A stretch of DNA of 64,000 nt from Flavobacterium sp. TR2 (GTDB taxonomy: Bacteria; Bacteroidota; Bacteroidia; Flavobacteriales; Flavobacteriaceae): assembly GCF_025252405.1 (NCBI RefSeq), contig NZ_CP104307.1:1302001-1366000 (forward strand), in the 5' to 3' direction. The notes beneath the pieces are model-generated. The model worked only from the letters and a program-made list of their open reading frames with translations, had not been told where the DNA came from and ran no database searches. The first letter of the stretch is position 1; each line of letters starts with the position of its first letter. The position numbers and the translations under genes were made by a program. Positions 54,095-63,499 of this stretch are shown one piece after another.

Positions 54095-54472
54095 ATGGGA
54101 TTTTTTTCAGAATTTAAGGAATTTGCAATGAAAGGCAACGTAGTCGATTTGGCTGTCGGTGTGATCATTGGAGCTGCTTTTGGTAAAATTGTAAGCTCAT
54201 TTATTGAAGATGTAATTACGCCATTATTGTTGAAACCAGCTTTAGATGCTGCGCATTTATCGACTATTGAGCAATTAACAGCTTTTGGAGGTGTAAAGTA
54301 TGGTGTCTTTATATCGGCAGTAATTAACTTCGTAATTGTGGCTTTTGTTTTATTCTTGATAATTAAGGGAATGAACCATGCTAAAAAGAAAGATGTTGCG
54401 CCACCACCTCCAGCTGGACCAACTCAAGAAGAATTATTGACACAGATTAGAGATTTATTGAAAAATAAATAA
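54095..54472 (+). CDS. mscL: Large-conductance mechanosensitive channel MscL
   Basis: 125 residues. Family motif FKEFAMKGNVVDLAVGVIIGAAFGKIVSSFIEDVITPLL (amphipathic N-terminal helix and TM1), a periplasmic loop (about 48-68), TM2 about 70-92 and a charged C-terminal bundle ending LLTQIRDLLKNK. Releases solutes on osmotic downshock. A terminator follows. Confidence 0.96.
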   Translation: MGFFSEFKEFAMKGNVVDLAVGVIIGAAFGKIVSSFIEDVITPLLLKPALDAAHLSTIEQLTAFGGVKYGVFISAVINFVIVAFVLFLIIKGMNHAKKKDVAPPPPAGPTQEELLTQIRDLLKNK

Positions 54473-54502
54473 GAAATAATACCGCTACACTAAGTCTAAT
54501 TT

Positions 54503-54531
54503 AACCGCCTTTTAATGAGGCGGTTTTTTTT
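54503..54531 (+). terminator. Terminator of mscL
   Basis: Eight-bp stem AACCGCCT/AGGCGGTT (54503-54510 with 54518-54525), 7-nt loop, T run to 54531. Confidence 0.88.
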
Positions 54532-54577
54532 ACAAAATGTTTATTTTGTAACAATTTGTTATTTTTTGTGAATAGCC

Positions 54578-54607
54578 TTGTCGAGACTTTTATTATACTT
54601 ACTTTTG
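54578..54607 (+). promoter_or_regulatory. Consensus promoter of asd
   Basis: TTG (54578-54580), exactly 19 bp, then TACTTTTG (54600-54607): a perfect TTG-N19-TAnnTTTG, 42 bp before the asd ATG. Confidence 0.8.
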
Positions 54608-54649
54608 CGTTACAAAATTAGATTAATTGACTTATTTAAAAATATAAAA

Positions 54650-55639
54650 ATGAGAATTGCAGTTGTAGGCGCTACTGGAATGGTAGGCGAAGTAATGCTT
54701 AAAGTATTAGCAGAAAGAAATTTTCCTGTTACAGAATTAATTCCTGTTGCATCAGAAAGATCAGTAGGGAAAGAAATCGAATACAAAGGAACCAAATATA
54801 AAGTAGTAGGATTACAGACAGCTGTTGATATGAAAGCTGATATCGCTGTTTTCTCTGCTGGAGGAGATACTTCATTAGAATGGGCTCCAAAATTTGCTGC
54901 TGCTGGAACAACTGTTATCGACAACTCTTCTGCATGGAGAATGGATCCTACTAAAAAATTGGTAGTTCCAGAAATCAATGCTGATGTTTTGACTAAAGAA
55001 GATAAAATTATTGCAAACCCAAACTGTTCTACTATCCAGATGGTTTTGGCTCTGTCTCCTTTGCACAAAAAATACAACATTAAAAGAATTATTGTTTCTA
55101 CGTACCAATCTATCACAGGAACTGGTGTAAAAGCAGTAAAACAATTAGAAAACGAGTACGCTGGAGTTCAAGGCGATATGGCTTACAAATATCCAATCCA
55201 TAGAAATGCAATTCCACACTGCGACAGTTTTGAAGAAAACGGGTACACTAAAGAAGAAATGAAATTAGTTCGCGAAACGCAAAAAATCTTAGGTGACAAT
55301 ACCATCAGAGTTACGGCAACTGCTGTTCGTGTGCCAGTTGTAGGTGGGCACAGTGAAGCTGTAAACGTTGAGTTTACAAATGATTTTGATGTAAACGAAG
55401 TTCGCGAAATTTTGCACCATACAGATGGAGTAGTGGTTCAAGATAATTTAGATACATTTACGTACCCAATGCCGTTATACGCTGAAGGTAAAAATGAAGT
55501 ATTTGTTGGAAGAATCCGTCGTGACGAAAGCCAGCCAAATACTTTAAATATGTGGATTGTTGCTGATAACTTAAGAAAAGGAGCTGCAACAAACACCATC
55601 CAAATCGCTGAATACTTAATTAAAGCCGGTTTGGTATAA
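54650..55639 (+). CDS. asd: Aspartate-semialdehyde dehydrogenase
   Basis: 329 residues from the ATG at 54650, which begins the NADP loop MRIAVVGATGMVGEVML; the longer frame to 54578 runs through its own promoter and was trimmed. Catalytic Cys in NPNCSTIQ, the substrate-binding YQSITGTGVKA, and the base His in HRNAIPHCDSF. Makes aspartate semialdehyde for Lys/Thr/Met and diaminopimelate. Confidence 0.95.
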   Translation: MRIAVVGATGMVGEVMLKVLAERNFPVTELIPVASERSVGKEIEYKGTKYKVVGLQTAVDMKADIAVFSAGGDTSLEWAPKFAAAGTTVIDNSSAWRMDPTKKLVVPEINADVLTKEDKIIANPNCSTIQMVLALSPLHKKYNIKRIIVSTYQSITGTGVKAVKQLENEYAGVQGDMAYKYPIHRNAIPHCDSFEENGYTKEEMKLVRETQKILGDNTIRVTATAVRVPVVGGHSEAVNVEFTNDFDVNEVREILHHTDGVVVQDNLDTFTYPMPLYAEGKNEVFVGRIRRDESQPNTLNMWIVADNLRKGAATNTIQIAEYLIKAGLV

Positions 55640-55671
55640 TCGAGAGATTAAATAAAATTGTTATAAAGGAA

Positions 55672-55707
55672 AAACCGTGATTGCAGTAATGTAATTACGG
55701 TTTTTTT
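55672..55707 (+). terminator. Terminator of asd
   Basis: Eleven-bp stem with one mismatch (55672-55682 with 55693-55703) and Ts to 55707. Confidence 0.8.
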
Positions 55708-55758
55708 GTGAGAAATGTTTTCAATAAATAGTAACTTAGCGGTTAAAATTTAAACGCT

Positions 55759-56265
55759 ATGAATTTCGATAACTATAAAATAATCCCTAATTACAAAACC
55801 AATAAAACAGATCTTTTTACAGCTGATGAAGAAGATATATTGGCTTGCGAAAAAACATTAAACATAACTTTTGATAACGATTATAAAGAATATGTCCAAG
55901 AATATGGAAGCGGGATTCTTGGAGGAACTTACGTAAGGATCTATCTCCCTGAAACTATTGTTTTAACTCTCGAAGAATGGAAAAATCGCATTACGGAATA
56001 TTGGTTTTGGGACGAAGGAAAAGAAGTTTTAACGAAAGAAGAAGTGCTTAATTCCATTCGAATTGGAGATACTTTTGATGGCGATGAAATTATTTTTCTA
56101 AACAATCAGTATTATATTCTGCCAAGATATAGCGAAATGATTTATAAAGCAGGAAATACATTGGAAGAAGCCATTTCTTGGCTGTGCTCCTCTGGAATTT
56201 TGACAGAAGCTTTTTCTGAAAGAGAATTTGAACCGTTTGATCCAAGTGGTTTGGGGGAAAATTAA
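55759..56265 (+). CDS. SMI1/KNR4 (SUKH) family protein
   Basis: 168 residues. The pattern DLFTADEEDILACEKTLNITFDNDYKEYVQEYGSGILGGTYVRIYLPE is the SUKH start, and GDTFDGDEIIFLNNQYYILPR follows in the middle. SUKH proteins often serve as immunity proteins against toxins, but no toxin is encoded nearby, so the role is unproven. Confidence 0.8.
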   Translation: MNFDNYKIIPNYKTNKTDLFTADEEDILACEKTLNITFDNDYKEYVQEYGSGILGGTYVRIYLPETIVLTLEEWKNRITEYWFWDEGKEVLTKEEVLNSIRIGDTFDGDEIIFLNNQYYILPRYSEMIYKAGNTLEEAISWLCSSGILTEAFSEREFEPFDPSGLGEN

Positions 56266-56311
56266 AAAATTCCAAATTCCAGCAAACTGTTTTGTTGGAA
56301 TTTGGAATTTT
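56266..56311. terminator. Shared terminator between SUKH gene and ferredoxin
   Basis: Stem of 15 perfect pairs (56266-56280 with 56297-56311) extended inwards by six more with one GU, loop CTGT. A-rich on one side and T-rich on the other, so it can stop both convergent genes. Confidence 0.82.
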
Positions 56312-56331
56312 AAATATTTGGAATTTTATTT

Positions 56332-56649
56332 TTAGTATTCAGGAGCTAATTCCAGTTCTAAACCTTCTAAGTCTTCAGTAATTGGAATCTGGCAGCCTAA
56401 ACGGCTATTAGACTTAACATAAAATGCTTCTGAAAGCATGGCTTCCTCATCGTCACCCATTTCTGGTAATGCAACATCATTTAGAACATAACACTGGCAA
56501 GAAGCGCACATGGCCATTCCTCCGCAGGTTCCTTCAACAGGAAGTTCGTATGCTTTGCATAACTCCATTATATTCATTGCCATATCGGTTGGAGCTTGCA
56601 ATTCATGTATAACTCCTTCGCGATCTTTAATTTTAATTAATACATCCAT
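56332..56649 (-). CDS. 2Fe-2S ferredoxin (adrenodoxin-like)
   Basis: 105 residues. Ligand set: CGGMAMCASCQCY (C-x5-C-x2-C) then a final Cys in SRLGCQI, the adrenodoxin/ISC-type order. Electron carrier likely for Fe-S assembly, which suits the nearby NifU and Mrp genes. ATG start; the terminator at 56266 ends its transcript. Confidence 0.9.
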   Translation of the reverse strand: MDVLIKIKDREGVIHELQAPTDMAMNIMELCKAYELPVEGTCGGMAMCASCQCYVLNDVALPEMGDDEEAMLSEAFYVKSNSRLGCQIPITEDLEGLELELAPEY

Positions 56650-56709
56650 TTTAATGATTGGAATTTTATTGCAGAACCTGAAAAACGTGTTCAGATCTGT
56701 TGTTTAATT

Positions 56710-57189
56710 TTAACTTTTTTCTTTTAAGCTAAAAGCATATTCTTTTCGATTGCCGTCTTTAAGACGCATTTTTACGCCAATTATATTTCCTCCTTTTTCT
56801 AATATCGTGATCATAGATATTACAGAGTAGTAATCTTTATCAGACTGGAAAATTAATGTTCCTTCGTATGTAGAGTTTAAAATTCCTTGCTTGTCTGTCT
56901 GCGCGCTAATTTTTCTCGGATGCGAAAAATCGGCAGAACTATAAGTTGCTTTATTTGAAAACTTTGCTTTTCCTTCGCAAAGGTCATACAAAAAATCATA
57001 ATTGCCAATTCTTAGAGCGCCTTCTTCAGTTTTCCCATTCGTAGAAAAAATAATTTGTCCAGAATATTGGAAATCTGACCATTCTTCAGATTCATTTACC
57101 CAAGCTTTGTCAGCAAAAAGTGTTTGGCCCTGTTGTGCATTTACAGCGCTTATAAAAAATAATAAAAAAAGAGCGTAAAAGTTTCTCAT
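56710..57189 (-). CDS. Exported protein of unknown function
   Basis: 159 residues with a signal peptide (1-18, ending VNA). No family recognised; the mature part is beta-rich with repeated I-x-x-G and Y-x-F strands, one Cys. It lies 60 bp upstream of the ferredoxin gene on the same strand and 215 bp after nifU; the separation from nifU suggests its own promoter. Confidence 0.6.
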   Translation of the reverse strand: MRNFYALFLLFFISAVNAQQGQTLFADKAWVNESEEWSDFQYSGQIIFSTNGKTEEGALRIGNYDFLYDLCEGKAKFSNKATYSSADFSHPRKISAQTDKQGILNSTYEGTLIFQSDKDYYSVISMITILEKGGNIIGVKMRLKDGNRKEYAFSLKEKS

Positions 57190-57404
57190 AAGTTTAAGAT
57201 TTAAGGGTTATGTTGACAAATTTAAGTTAAAATTGTAACAATTCCTTAACAAAAACTCTTAAATCTTTGCGTTGTTTTTTGAGAATGTTGCAAAAAACGT
57301 CTTTTTTTTAGCGTTATTTTGATGTTTTCTTAATTAAACAACAAAACACGTATTATTCTTGTTAAACTGCAAAGGTTCTATTTTCAAGAAAACATCGTTT
57401 TTTG

Positions 57405-57644
57405 TTACATTACATTTACCACGGTTTCGATCTGTGGCGCATATTTTTTTATTGTTGTTTCAACACCTGCTTTTAATGTCATTTGATTAACACTGCAGCT
57501 AATGCAAGCTCCTTCCAAACGAACTTTTACGTGTTTGTCGTCTTCAATAGAGATTAATGAAATATCTCCACCGTCAGATTTTAAGAATGGTCTTATCTCA
57601 TCTAAGGCCAATAGAACATTACTTGTTAACTCTTCTGTTGTCAT
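57405..57644 (-). CDS. NifU-like C-terminal domain protein
   Basis: 79 residues, the NifU C-terminal scaffold alone. ALDEIRPFLKSDGGDISLISIEDDKHVKVRLEGAC and the CISC cysteine pair of the Fe-S scaffold (GACISCSVNQMTLK). Delivers or assembles Fe-S clusters. It follows mrp on the same strand, 77 bp away. Confidence 0.92.
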   Translation of the reverse strand: MTTEELTSNVLLALDEIRPFLKSDGGDISLISIEDDKHVKVRLEGACISCSVNQMTLKAGVETTIKKYAPQIETVVNVM

Positions 57645-57721
57645 AATATTTATGTGTCAATTATGAAAAAGTGCCAATTAGAGAGTTTAAACATTATCTA
57701 ATTGGCAAATTATCTCATTAT

Positions 57722-58852
57722 CTAATTTTTCTTTACTGCAGAGCAGCCTGCCATTGTTGTAATTTTGATAGCTTCAGTTGCAGGCAGACTTTCGTTTCTG
57801 TTTACTGTTTCTTGTACAACATTTCTAGTAATTCCTTCAAAGACTTTTTCTATTGGAGAAGCGGTCTGCAATGCTGCTGGGCGGCCATAATCTCCTGCTT
57901 CGCGAATAGATTGTACAATAGGAACTTCTCCTAAAAACGGAACACCTAAATCTTCAGCAAGGTTTTTAGCGCCTTCCTGTCCAAAGATGTAATATTTGTT
58001 TTCTGGCAATTCTTCTGGTGTAAAGTAAGCCATGTTTTCAATAATTCCTAAAACAGGAACATTGATGTTATCTTGCATAAACATTGCCACCCCTTTTTTA
58101 GCGTCGGCAAGTGCCACTGCTTGTGGAGTACTTACTACAACAGCTCCAGTAATTGGAAGCGATTGCATGATAGAAAGGTGGATATCTCCCGTTCCAGGAG
58201 GCAAATCAAGAAGCATGAAATCTAATTCTCCCCAATCGGCATCAAAAATCATTTGGTTTAATGCTTTTGCCGCCATTGGCCCTCTCCAGATTACAGCTTG
58301 GCTTGGCGCTGTAAAAAATCCGATAGAAAGCATTTTGATTTCGTAGCTTTCAATTGGTTTCATTTTTGACTTTCCGTCTACTGTTACAGAAACTGGTTTT
58401 TCGTTCTCAACATCAAACATAATTGGCATTGAAGGACCGTAAATATCAGCATCCAAAACTCCAACTTTAAAGCCCATTTTTGCCAGTGTAACAGCTAAGT
58501 TTGCGGTTACAGTAGATTTTCCTACTCCTCCTTTACCAGAAGCAACTGCAATAATATTTTTGATTCCAGGAATAGCACGGCCTTTAATTTCTGGCTTCTC
58601 TGGAGTTTCTACTTTAATGTTTACTTTTACTTTTGCATCAGGAGATATTAAATCGTGAATTGTTTTTCTAATATCGTCTTCTGCTCTTTTTTTGATGTGC
58701 ATAGCAGGCGTATGCAATACAAGGTCCACAACAGCTTCGTCTCCAAATGTAATCACATTGGTTACAGCACCGCTTTCAACCATATTTTTTCCTTCTCCAG
58801 CAATAGTGATGGTCTCTAAAGCTTTTAGAATTTCTTTTCTATCTAGTTTCAT
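57722..58852 (-). CDS. Mrp/NBP35-type Fe-S carrier ATPase
   Basis: 376 residues. An N-terminal DUF59/MIP18-like domain (1-85) precedes a P-loop ATPase with the deviant Walker A ASGKGGVGKST (104-114), DADIYGPSMPIMF (about 136) and LDLPPGTGD (switch). Family role is to load 4Fe-4S clusters on target proteins. The usual C-terminal CxxC is absent; only a single Cys (AGCSAVKK) ends the protein. A CAAAGATA -7 box (58924-58931) lies upstream on the minus strand. Confidence 0.93.
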   Translation of the reverse strand: MKLDRKEILKALETITIAGEGKNMVESGAVTNVITFGDEAVVDLVLHTPAMHIKKRAEDDIRKTIHDLISPDAKVKVNIKVETPEKPEIKGRAIPGIKNIIAVASGKGGVGKSTVTANLAVTLAKMGFKVGVLDADIYGPSMPIMFDVENEKPVSVTVDGKSKMKPIESYEIKMLSIGFFTAPSQAVIWRGPMAAKALNQMIFDADWGELDFMLLDLPPGTGDIHLSIMQSLPITGAVVVSTPQAVALADAKKGVAMFMQDNINVPVLGIIENMAYFTPEELPENKYYIFGQEGAKNLAEDLGVPFLGEVPIVQSIREAGDYGRPAALQTASPIEKVFEGITRNVVQETVNRNESLPATEAIKITTMAGCSAVKKN

Positions 58853-59270
58853 TATAATGGGCTTTTTTTATTCTCCAAAATCAATCTTATAAGATTATAT
58901 TTATTTAAACTGATTTCAGGGTGCAAAGATAACAGATTAAGTTCGGAAATTAAGCGTTTTTGAATTGTAATTATTGATATTGAGATTATTCAAAATTATT
59001 CAATATTAATTTTTATTGAAAATCATAATTAAGAATGATAGCCGCAATAATGCTGAAGAGAAAAGTTTCCCGATTTAAATGAATATTTTTTTACGTAAGT
59101 TTTCTCTCGATTAAATAAAATTCTCACAAAACTTCGCTATATTTGATTACCCAAATCGATGATTGCCAGACATGAAAAAAAATATGTGAAAACTAAGTTT
59201 TTTTAAAGTATTTATTGGGTTTTCGGTATTTTTTTTAAAGTTATTTCTACCAATTTAAAACTTTAAAAAT
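58853..59270. other. Divergent intergenic region of mrp and the L,D-transpeptidase
   Basis: 418 bp. It contains the CAAAGATA box for mrp (58924-58931). On the plus side there are runs such as TATTGGGTTTTCGG with no clean promoter. No gene or hairpin of note is visible. Confidence 0.5.
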
Positions 59271-60872
59271 ATGCGAAATTTTACTTTTTCTTTAATTATT
59301 GTTACAGTCAGTTTTTTTGCATTTTCATTCAATTCATTTTCAGACAATGCCAAAAGCAAGGCTGATGTAACAAATCGAAAAGCTGTTGCGGTCATTACTC
59401 TCGATGCGGCTTCGATTAATGCCTTTTTTAAAAAATATCCCAAACTTAAAAAATATCAGAAAGATGTTGAGGGGATTTATAAAGCCAAAGACTATAAATC
59501 TATTTGGTATGATGATAAAAGCATCACCGAATTTGGATCATTATTGTATCAGAAAGTCAACGTTCTGAAAGATCAGGGAATTGAAAGCAAAATGCCTTAT
59601 AAGGAAGACATTGATGAGGCTTTTAATGAGAGTGCTGCCAATAAGCCATCGCAGCTTGATACCGAATTGCTACTCACGAGTATGTATGTGTTTTATGCGA
59701 GCAATGTGTATTCTGGCGTTGACCCTGCGACATTAAAAAAAATAGGATGGTACCTGCCTGCAAAATCTATTTCGTATGCACACATTTTAGATTCGTTGAT
59801 GGTTGATTCAGATCGATTAGATAAAGATGACAATCTCTTATTCAGCCAATACTACAGACTGAAAGATGCTCTGAAAAAGTATCGTAAAATTGAAACCGAT
59901 AATCTATGGCAGAAAATTACAATTGATAGCGCCACTTTTAAAGATTTAAGACCAGATGATACTGCAATTGCGATAAAACAGATTAGAAATCGTTTGTTTG
60001 TGGTTGGGGACTTAAAAAGAGATTCTGGAAGCGATATTTATGATGAGGAGCTGATGGCGGGAGTTTTAAATTATAAAAAAAGATATAATCTAAAAATAAA
60101 TTATGCTATAACGAGAGACCATATCAATCAGATGAATGAACCGATTGGCAAAAGAATCAGAACCATCATGCTGAATATGGAAAGATGCCGATGGATTCCG
60201 ACCAAATTGGCTAAAGCAGATGAATATATTATGGTTAATATTCCTTCATTTAGGCTGTTTTATGTTAAGGACGGAAAGTATGATCTTGTTTCGGATATTT
60301 TTGTTGGGAATAGGCTTAGCGAGACTGTAATTTTTAGCGGCAATATGGATCGAATCGTTTTTAGCCCTTATTGGTATGTGCCGACAAGCATTATCCAAAA
60401 TGAATTGAAACTTCAGATTGCAAATGATAAAAATTATCTGGCAGAACATAATATGGAATGGAATGGGGGGAAAGTGCGACAAAAACCTGGACCAAAAAAT
60501 TCTTTGGGATTAGTAAAATTTATGTTTCCAAATCCGAACGATATTTATATGCATGATACGCCTGCAAAAAGTTTGTTCGAATTTGAAAAACGTACTTTTA
60601 GCCATGGCTGCATAAATGTGAAAGAAGCCAAACAGCTTGCATTGCATATTTTAAAAGATGATCCAGACTGGCCAGTAGATAAAATTGAGAGCGCAATGAG
60701 CGGTGAGAAAGAAACAACCTGTATGCTTAAACGCAAAATTCCGGTTTATATAGGTTATTTTACCTGCTGGGTTCAGGACAATGGAGAAGTCAATTTTTTT
60801 CCAGACGTATATGACCGCGACCAAAGTTTGGATAAGCTGATTTATAATGATGCGGTAACGATGAAAGATTAA
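59271..60872 (+). CDS. L,D-transpeptidase (YcbB/LdtD-like)
   Basis: 533 residues with a signal peptide (1-24). A scaffold region and peptidoglycan-binding-like segment (about 160-260, AVAIKQIRNRLFVVGDL) precede the YkuD catalytic domain with HDTPAKSLFEF (about 427) and the catalytic SHGCINV (about 444-450, Cys). Cross-links peptidoglycan by 3-3 bonds. A terminator follows. Confidence 0.93.
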   Translation: MRNFTFSLIIVTVSFFAFSFNSFSDNAKSKADVTNRKAVAVITLDAASINAFFKKYPKLKKYQKDVEGIYKAKDYKSIWYDDKSITEFGSLLYQKVNVLKDQGIESKMPYKEDIDEAFNESAANKPSQLDTELLLTSMYVFYASNVYSGVDPATLKKIGWYLPAKSISYAHILDSLMVDSDRLDKDDNLLFSQYYRLKDALKKYRKIETDNLWQKITIDSATFKDLRPDDTAIAIKQIRNRLFVVGDLKRDSGSDIYDEELMAGVLNYKKRYNLKINYAITRDHINQMNEPIGKRIRTIMLNMERCRWIPTKLAKADEYIMVNIPSFRLFYVKDGKYDLVSDIFVGNRLSETVIFSGNMDRIVFSPYWYVPTSIIQNELKLQIANDKNYLAEHNMEWNGGKVRQKPGPKNSLGLVKFMFPNPNDIYMHDTPAKSLFEFEKRTFSHGCINVKEAKQLALHILKDDPDWPVDKIESAMSGEKETTCMLKRKIPVYIGYFTCWVQDNGEVNFFPDVYDRDQSLDKLIYNDAVTMKD

Positions 60873-60879
60873 AAAATAA

Positions 60880-60914
60880 AAGCCCGACGGATTTTACTGA
60901 AATCTGTCGGGCTT
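60880..60914 (+). terminator. Terminator of the L,D-transpeptidase gene
   Basis: Fifteen-bp stem with one GU (60880-60894 with 60900-60914), CCCGAC/GTCGGG core; probably bidirectional with the convergent permease gene. Confidence 0.82.
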
Positions 60915-60938
60915 CTTTAAAAAAAATGGTCTACAAGC

Positions 60939-63365
60939 TTATTCGTATTTTAGATATTTTAAAACGTCTATTCTAGTAACCTGAAATGCTTTTGTTAAAA
61001 CAATTATTAAAGTTAAAATCAAAAGAGAAATCAGGGCAATTACAAACGGAATGGTCGATATTCCAATTCTAAAAGCAAAATCCTCAAGCCATTTCTGCAA
61101 TAATATATAAGCAGGAACAATTCCGATTCCAAATCCTATTAAACAGAAAACAATATATTGTTTCGATAATTCTTTTAAGAGTATATCGGTTTCAGCTCCT
61201 AATGTTTTTCGAATGGCGATTTCTTTCAATCTTCTCTCCATCGAAAATGATGCCAAAGCAAACAATCCAAATACAGCAATTACAATTACAACCAAATTTA
61301 GGATAAAAAACAGGTTTTTTTGCTTCACCTGTTGCTCATAAGTTCTAGCGAATCCTTTGTTAACAAATTCGTAGTCAAATGGATAGTCTGGGTTTACGTT
61401 TTTCTCCCAATATAATTTCAATTTTTCTAACGTTTCTGTTAAATTATTTGGAGAAACCTTTACAAGTACGTTATTAAAGTTGTTCCATTTTAAAGTTTTT
61501 AAGTTGATGAATACCATTGGAGGCACTTTGTCCTGAAGCCCCGTAATATTGAAATCTTTTACAACCCCTACAATTTTAAACTTCAAGTTGCCTTTTTCAT
61601 TCCCCCATCCAGATGATATGATTGTATTTATCGGATCTTTAATATTAAGCGTTTTCACTAAAGTTTCATTCATAAGCATACTGCTAATGGTGTCTGAAGC
61701 ATATTGAGGAGACAAGTCGCGTCCTTTTACGATTTTGATTTTCATCATTTCGAGGAAACCGAAGTCCATTTCGACATTTCTTGGCTGTACAAAAATATCA
61801 TTGTGTTTAAATCCAGAACTCGAGTTGGTGCTTCCTCCGAAGGAACCCGCAAAGGCAGAAACATCCAAAACGCCAGGTATTTTTTTGATTTCCTGTTTGG
61901 CAGTTAGATAGTCGTCTGTTCGTTTAAACCTGTCAAGACTGTTAAATGGAATTGAAATTACCTGATCTCCACTGAAACCTAAATCTTTTTCCATCATGTA
62001 ATTGACTTGAGAATTGACAATTAGAGCTCCGATAATAAAGAATGCCGCAATTCCGAATTGAAAAATAAGCATGGAATTTCGAATCCAGATGCCGCTTTTG
62101 CTTCGTGAAAAATTTCCCTTCAAAACTTTTAAAGTTTCAAAATTTGAAATATAAATGGCAGGGAAGATACCCGCAAAAATGATTACTAATCCAAATATTA
62201 AAACAAGCTGCAGGTAAAATTCGCCGCCATTTATAGTCAGTGTTTTGTTTAGGAAATTGTTATAGTACGGCAATGAAAGCTCCACAATTGCCAAAGCAAA
62301 TAAAATAGCCAGCGTTACAATTATAGCCGTTTCAAAAATAAATTGAGCAATAATCTGATTTTTAGAAGCGCCTACAATTTTTCGCACTCCAACTTCTTTT
62401 GCGCGTTTTATAGCCGATGCCGTTGCTAAATTGATGTAATTTACGAGTGATAAAACTAAAATTAAAACAGACAAACCTAGCATGATGTAAAGCAGTTTTA
62501 GATTGCCATAGCCCTCAGGGAAGTTTTTACCGCCAGAACTTTTTGTGCCATGCAAACGAGATGTTTTCAGCTGATCTAAAATCACTTTTACTTCGCCATT
62601 TTCTTTTACGTATTGCTCAACACTTTGTCCGCTTTCTTTAGCATCTTTTACTGTTCTGTTTACAAAAACGACATTTTGCATTTTTTTTACAACAAGAGCA
62701 GGATCTACACCTTTTTTAATTTTGACCATCAAGCCATAATTGAAATTTCCCCAGCTGTTTAGGTCTCCTTCTCTTTTTACGCCGCTAAAAACGTAGGTAG
62801 GCTCAATAGATGAAGGCTTAATTAAGCGATAAACCGACTTAACAGTATAAATGTTGTTCTTGTATGAAATAGATTTCCCGATAGGATCTTCATTCTTAAA
62901 AAGCAGTTCGGCTTGTGCAGTAGAAATGGCTACGCTGTTTTTTTCTTTTAAAATATTCTGTTTAGCGCCTTTTACAATTTCGAAAGGAAAAAAATCGAAG
63001 AAATTTTCGTCAGAAACTAAAATGTTTTTAGTTAGCAATTTTTGATCTTTATATTTGATCACTTCTTCGTCGTACCAGTTGTTCATGAAGCATACTTTGT
63101 CAATTTCTGGTATGCTGGCTTTGCAGGTTTCTCCAAACGGAATCGAGTTGGAAGCCCAAATGTCTCCCGAACCAATTTTGTTAAGAACCAGATAAGAATT
63201 TTCTTTTTCCGGATTCCATTGATCGTAAGAGTGCTCATTATTCCAATAAAGGATGGCAAAAATGACAGCAGCAATTCCGATGCTTAGCCCCAGAACATTT
63301 AAAAACGAAAACAATTTGCTTTGCTTTAAATGATATATAAATATTTTAAACCAGTTAAAAATCAT
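60939..63365 (-). CDS. MacB/FtsX-type ABC permease
   Basis: 808 residues. One N-terminal membrane helix (about 18-42), a large periplasmic MacB-like domain (about 45-285), three helices (about 290-410), then a second periplasmic domain and three more helices ending ALISLLILTLIIVLTKAF and LKYLKYE. This is the fused two-FtsX layout common in Bacteroidota. Motifs VKRAKEVGVRKIVGAS and ERRLKEIAIRKTLGAE are the coupling helices. Pairs with the ATPase gene 134 bp upstream on the same strand. Substrate (peptide, lipoprotein or drug) unknown. Confidence 0.9.
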   Translation of the reverse strand: MIFNWFKIFIYHLKQSKLFSFLNVLGLSIGIAAVIFAILYWNNEHSYDQWNPEKENSYLVLNKIGSGDIWASNSIPFGETCKASIPEIDKVCFMNNWYDEEVIKYKDQKLLTKNILVSDENFFDFFPFEIVKGAKQNILKEKNSVAISTAQAELLFKNEDPIGKSISYKNNIYTVKSVYRLIKPSSIEPTYVFSGVKREGDLNSWGNFNYGLMVKIKKGVDPALVVKKMQNVVFVNRTVKDAKESGQSVEQYVKENGEVKVILDQLKTSRLHGTKSSGGKNFPEGYGNLKLLYIMLGLSVLILVLSLVNYINLATASAIKRAKEVGVRKIVGASKNQIIAQFIFETAIIVTLAILFALAIVELSLPYYNNFLNKTLTINGGEFYLQLVLIFGLVIIFAGIFPAIYISNFETLKVLKGNFSRSKSGIWIRNSMLIFQFGIAAFFIIGALIVNSQVNYMMEKDLGFSGDQVISIPFNSLDRFKRTDDYLTAKQEIKKIPGVLDVSAFAGSFGGSTNSSSGFKHNDIFVQPRNVEMDFGFLEMMKIKIVKGRDLSPQYASDTISSMLMNETLVKTLNIKDPINTIISSGWGNEKGNLKFKIVGVVKDFNITGLQDKVPPMVFINLKTLKWNNFNNVLVKVSPNNLTETLEKLKLYWEKNVNPDYPFDYEFVNKGFARTYEQQVKQKNLFFILNLVVIVIAVFGLFALASFSMERRLKEIAIRKTLGAETDILLKELSKQYIVFCLIGFGIGIVPAYILLQKWLEDFAFRIGISTIPFVIALISLLILTLIIVLTKAFQVTRIDVLKYLKYE

Positions 63366-63499
63366 TTTGATGTATATTTTTTATAGTTGATATGGCAGTT
63401 TTTTCGAAAACCTTTCGGTCTTAAATCGTAGTAAATATTTTGCAAACCAGTTCTACCAGAACTACAAGTGCAGTAACAATAATTTTAATCATCACTTTA

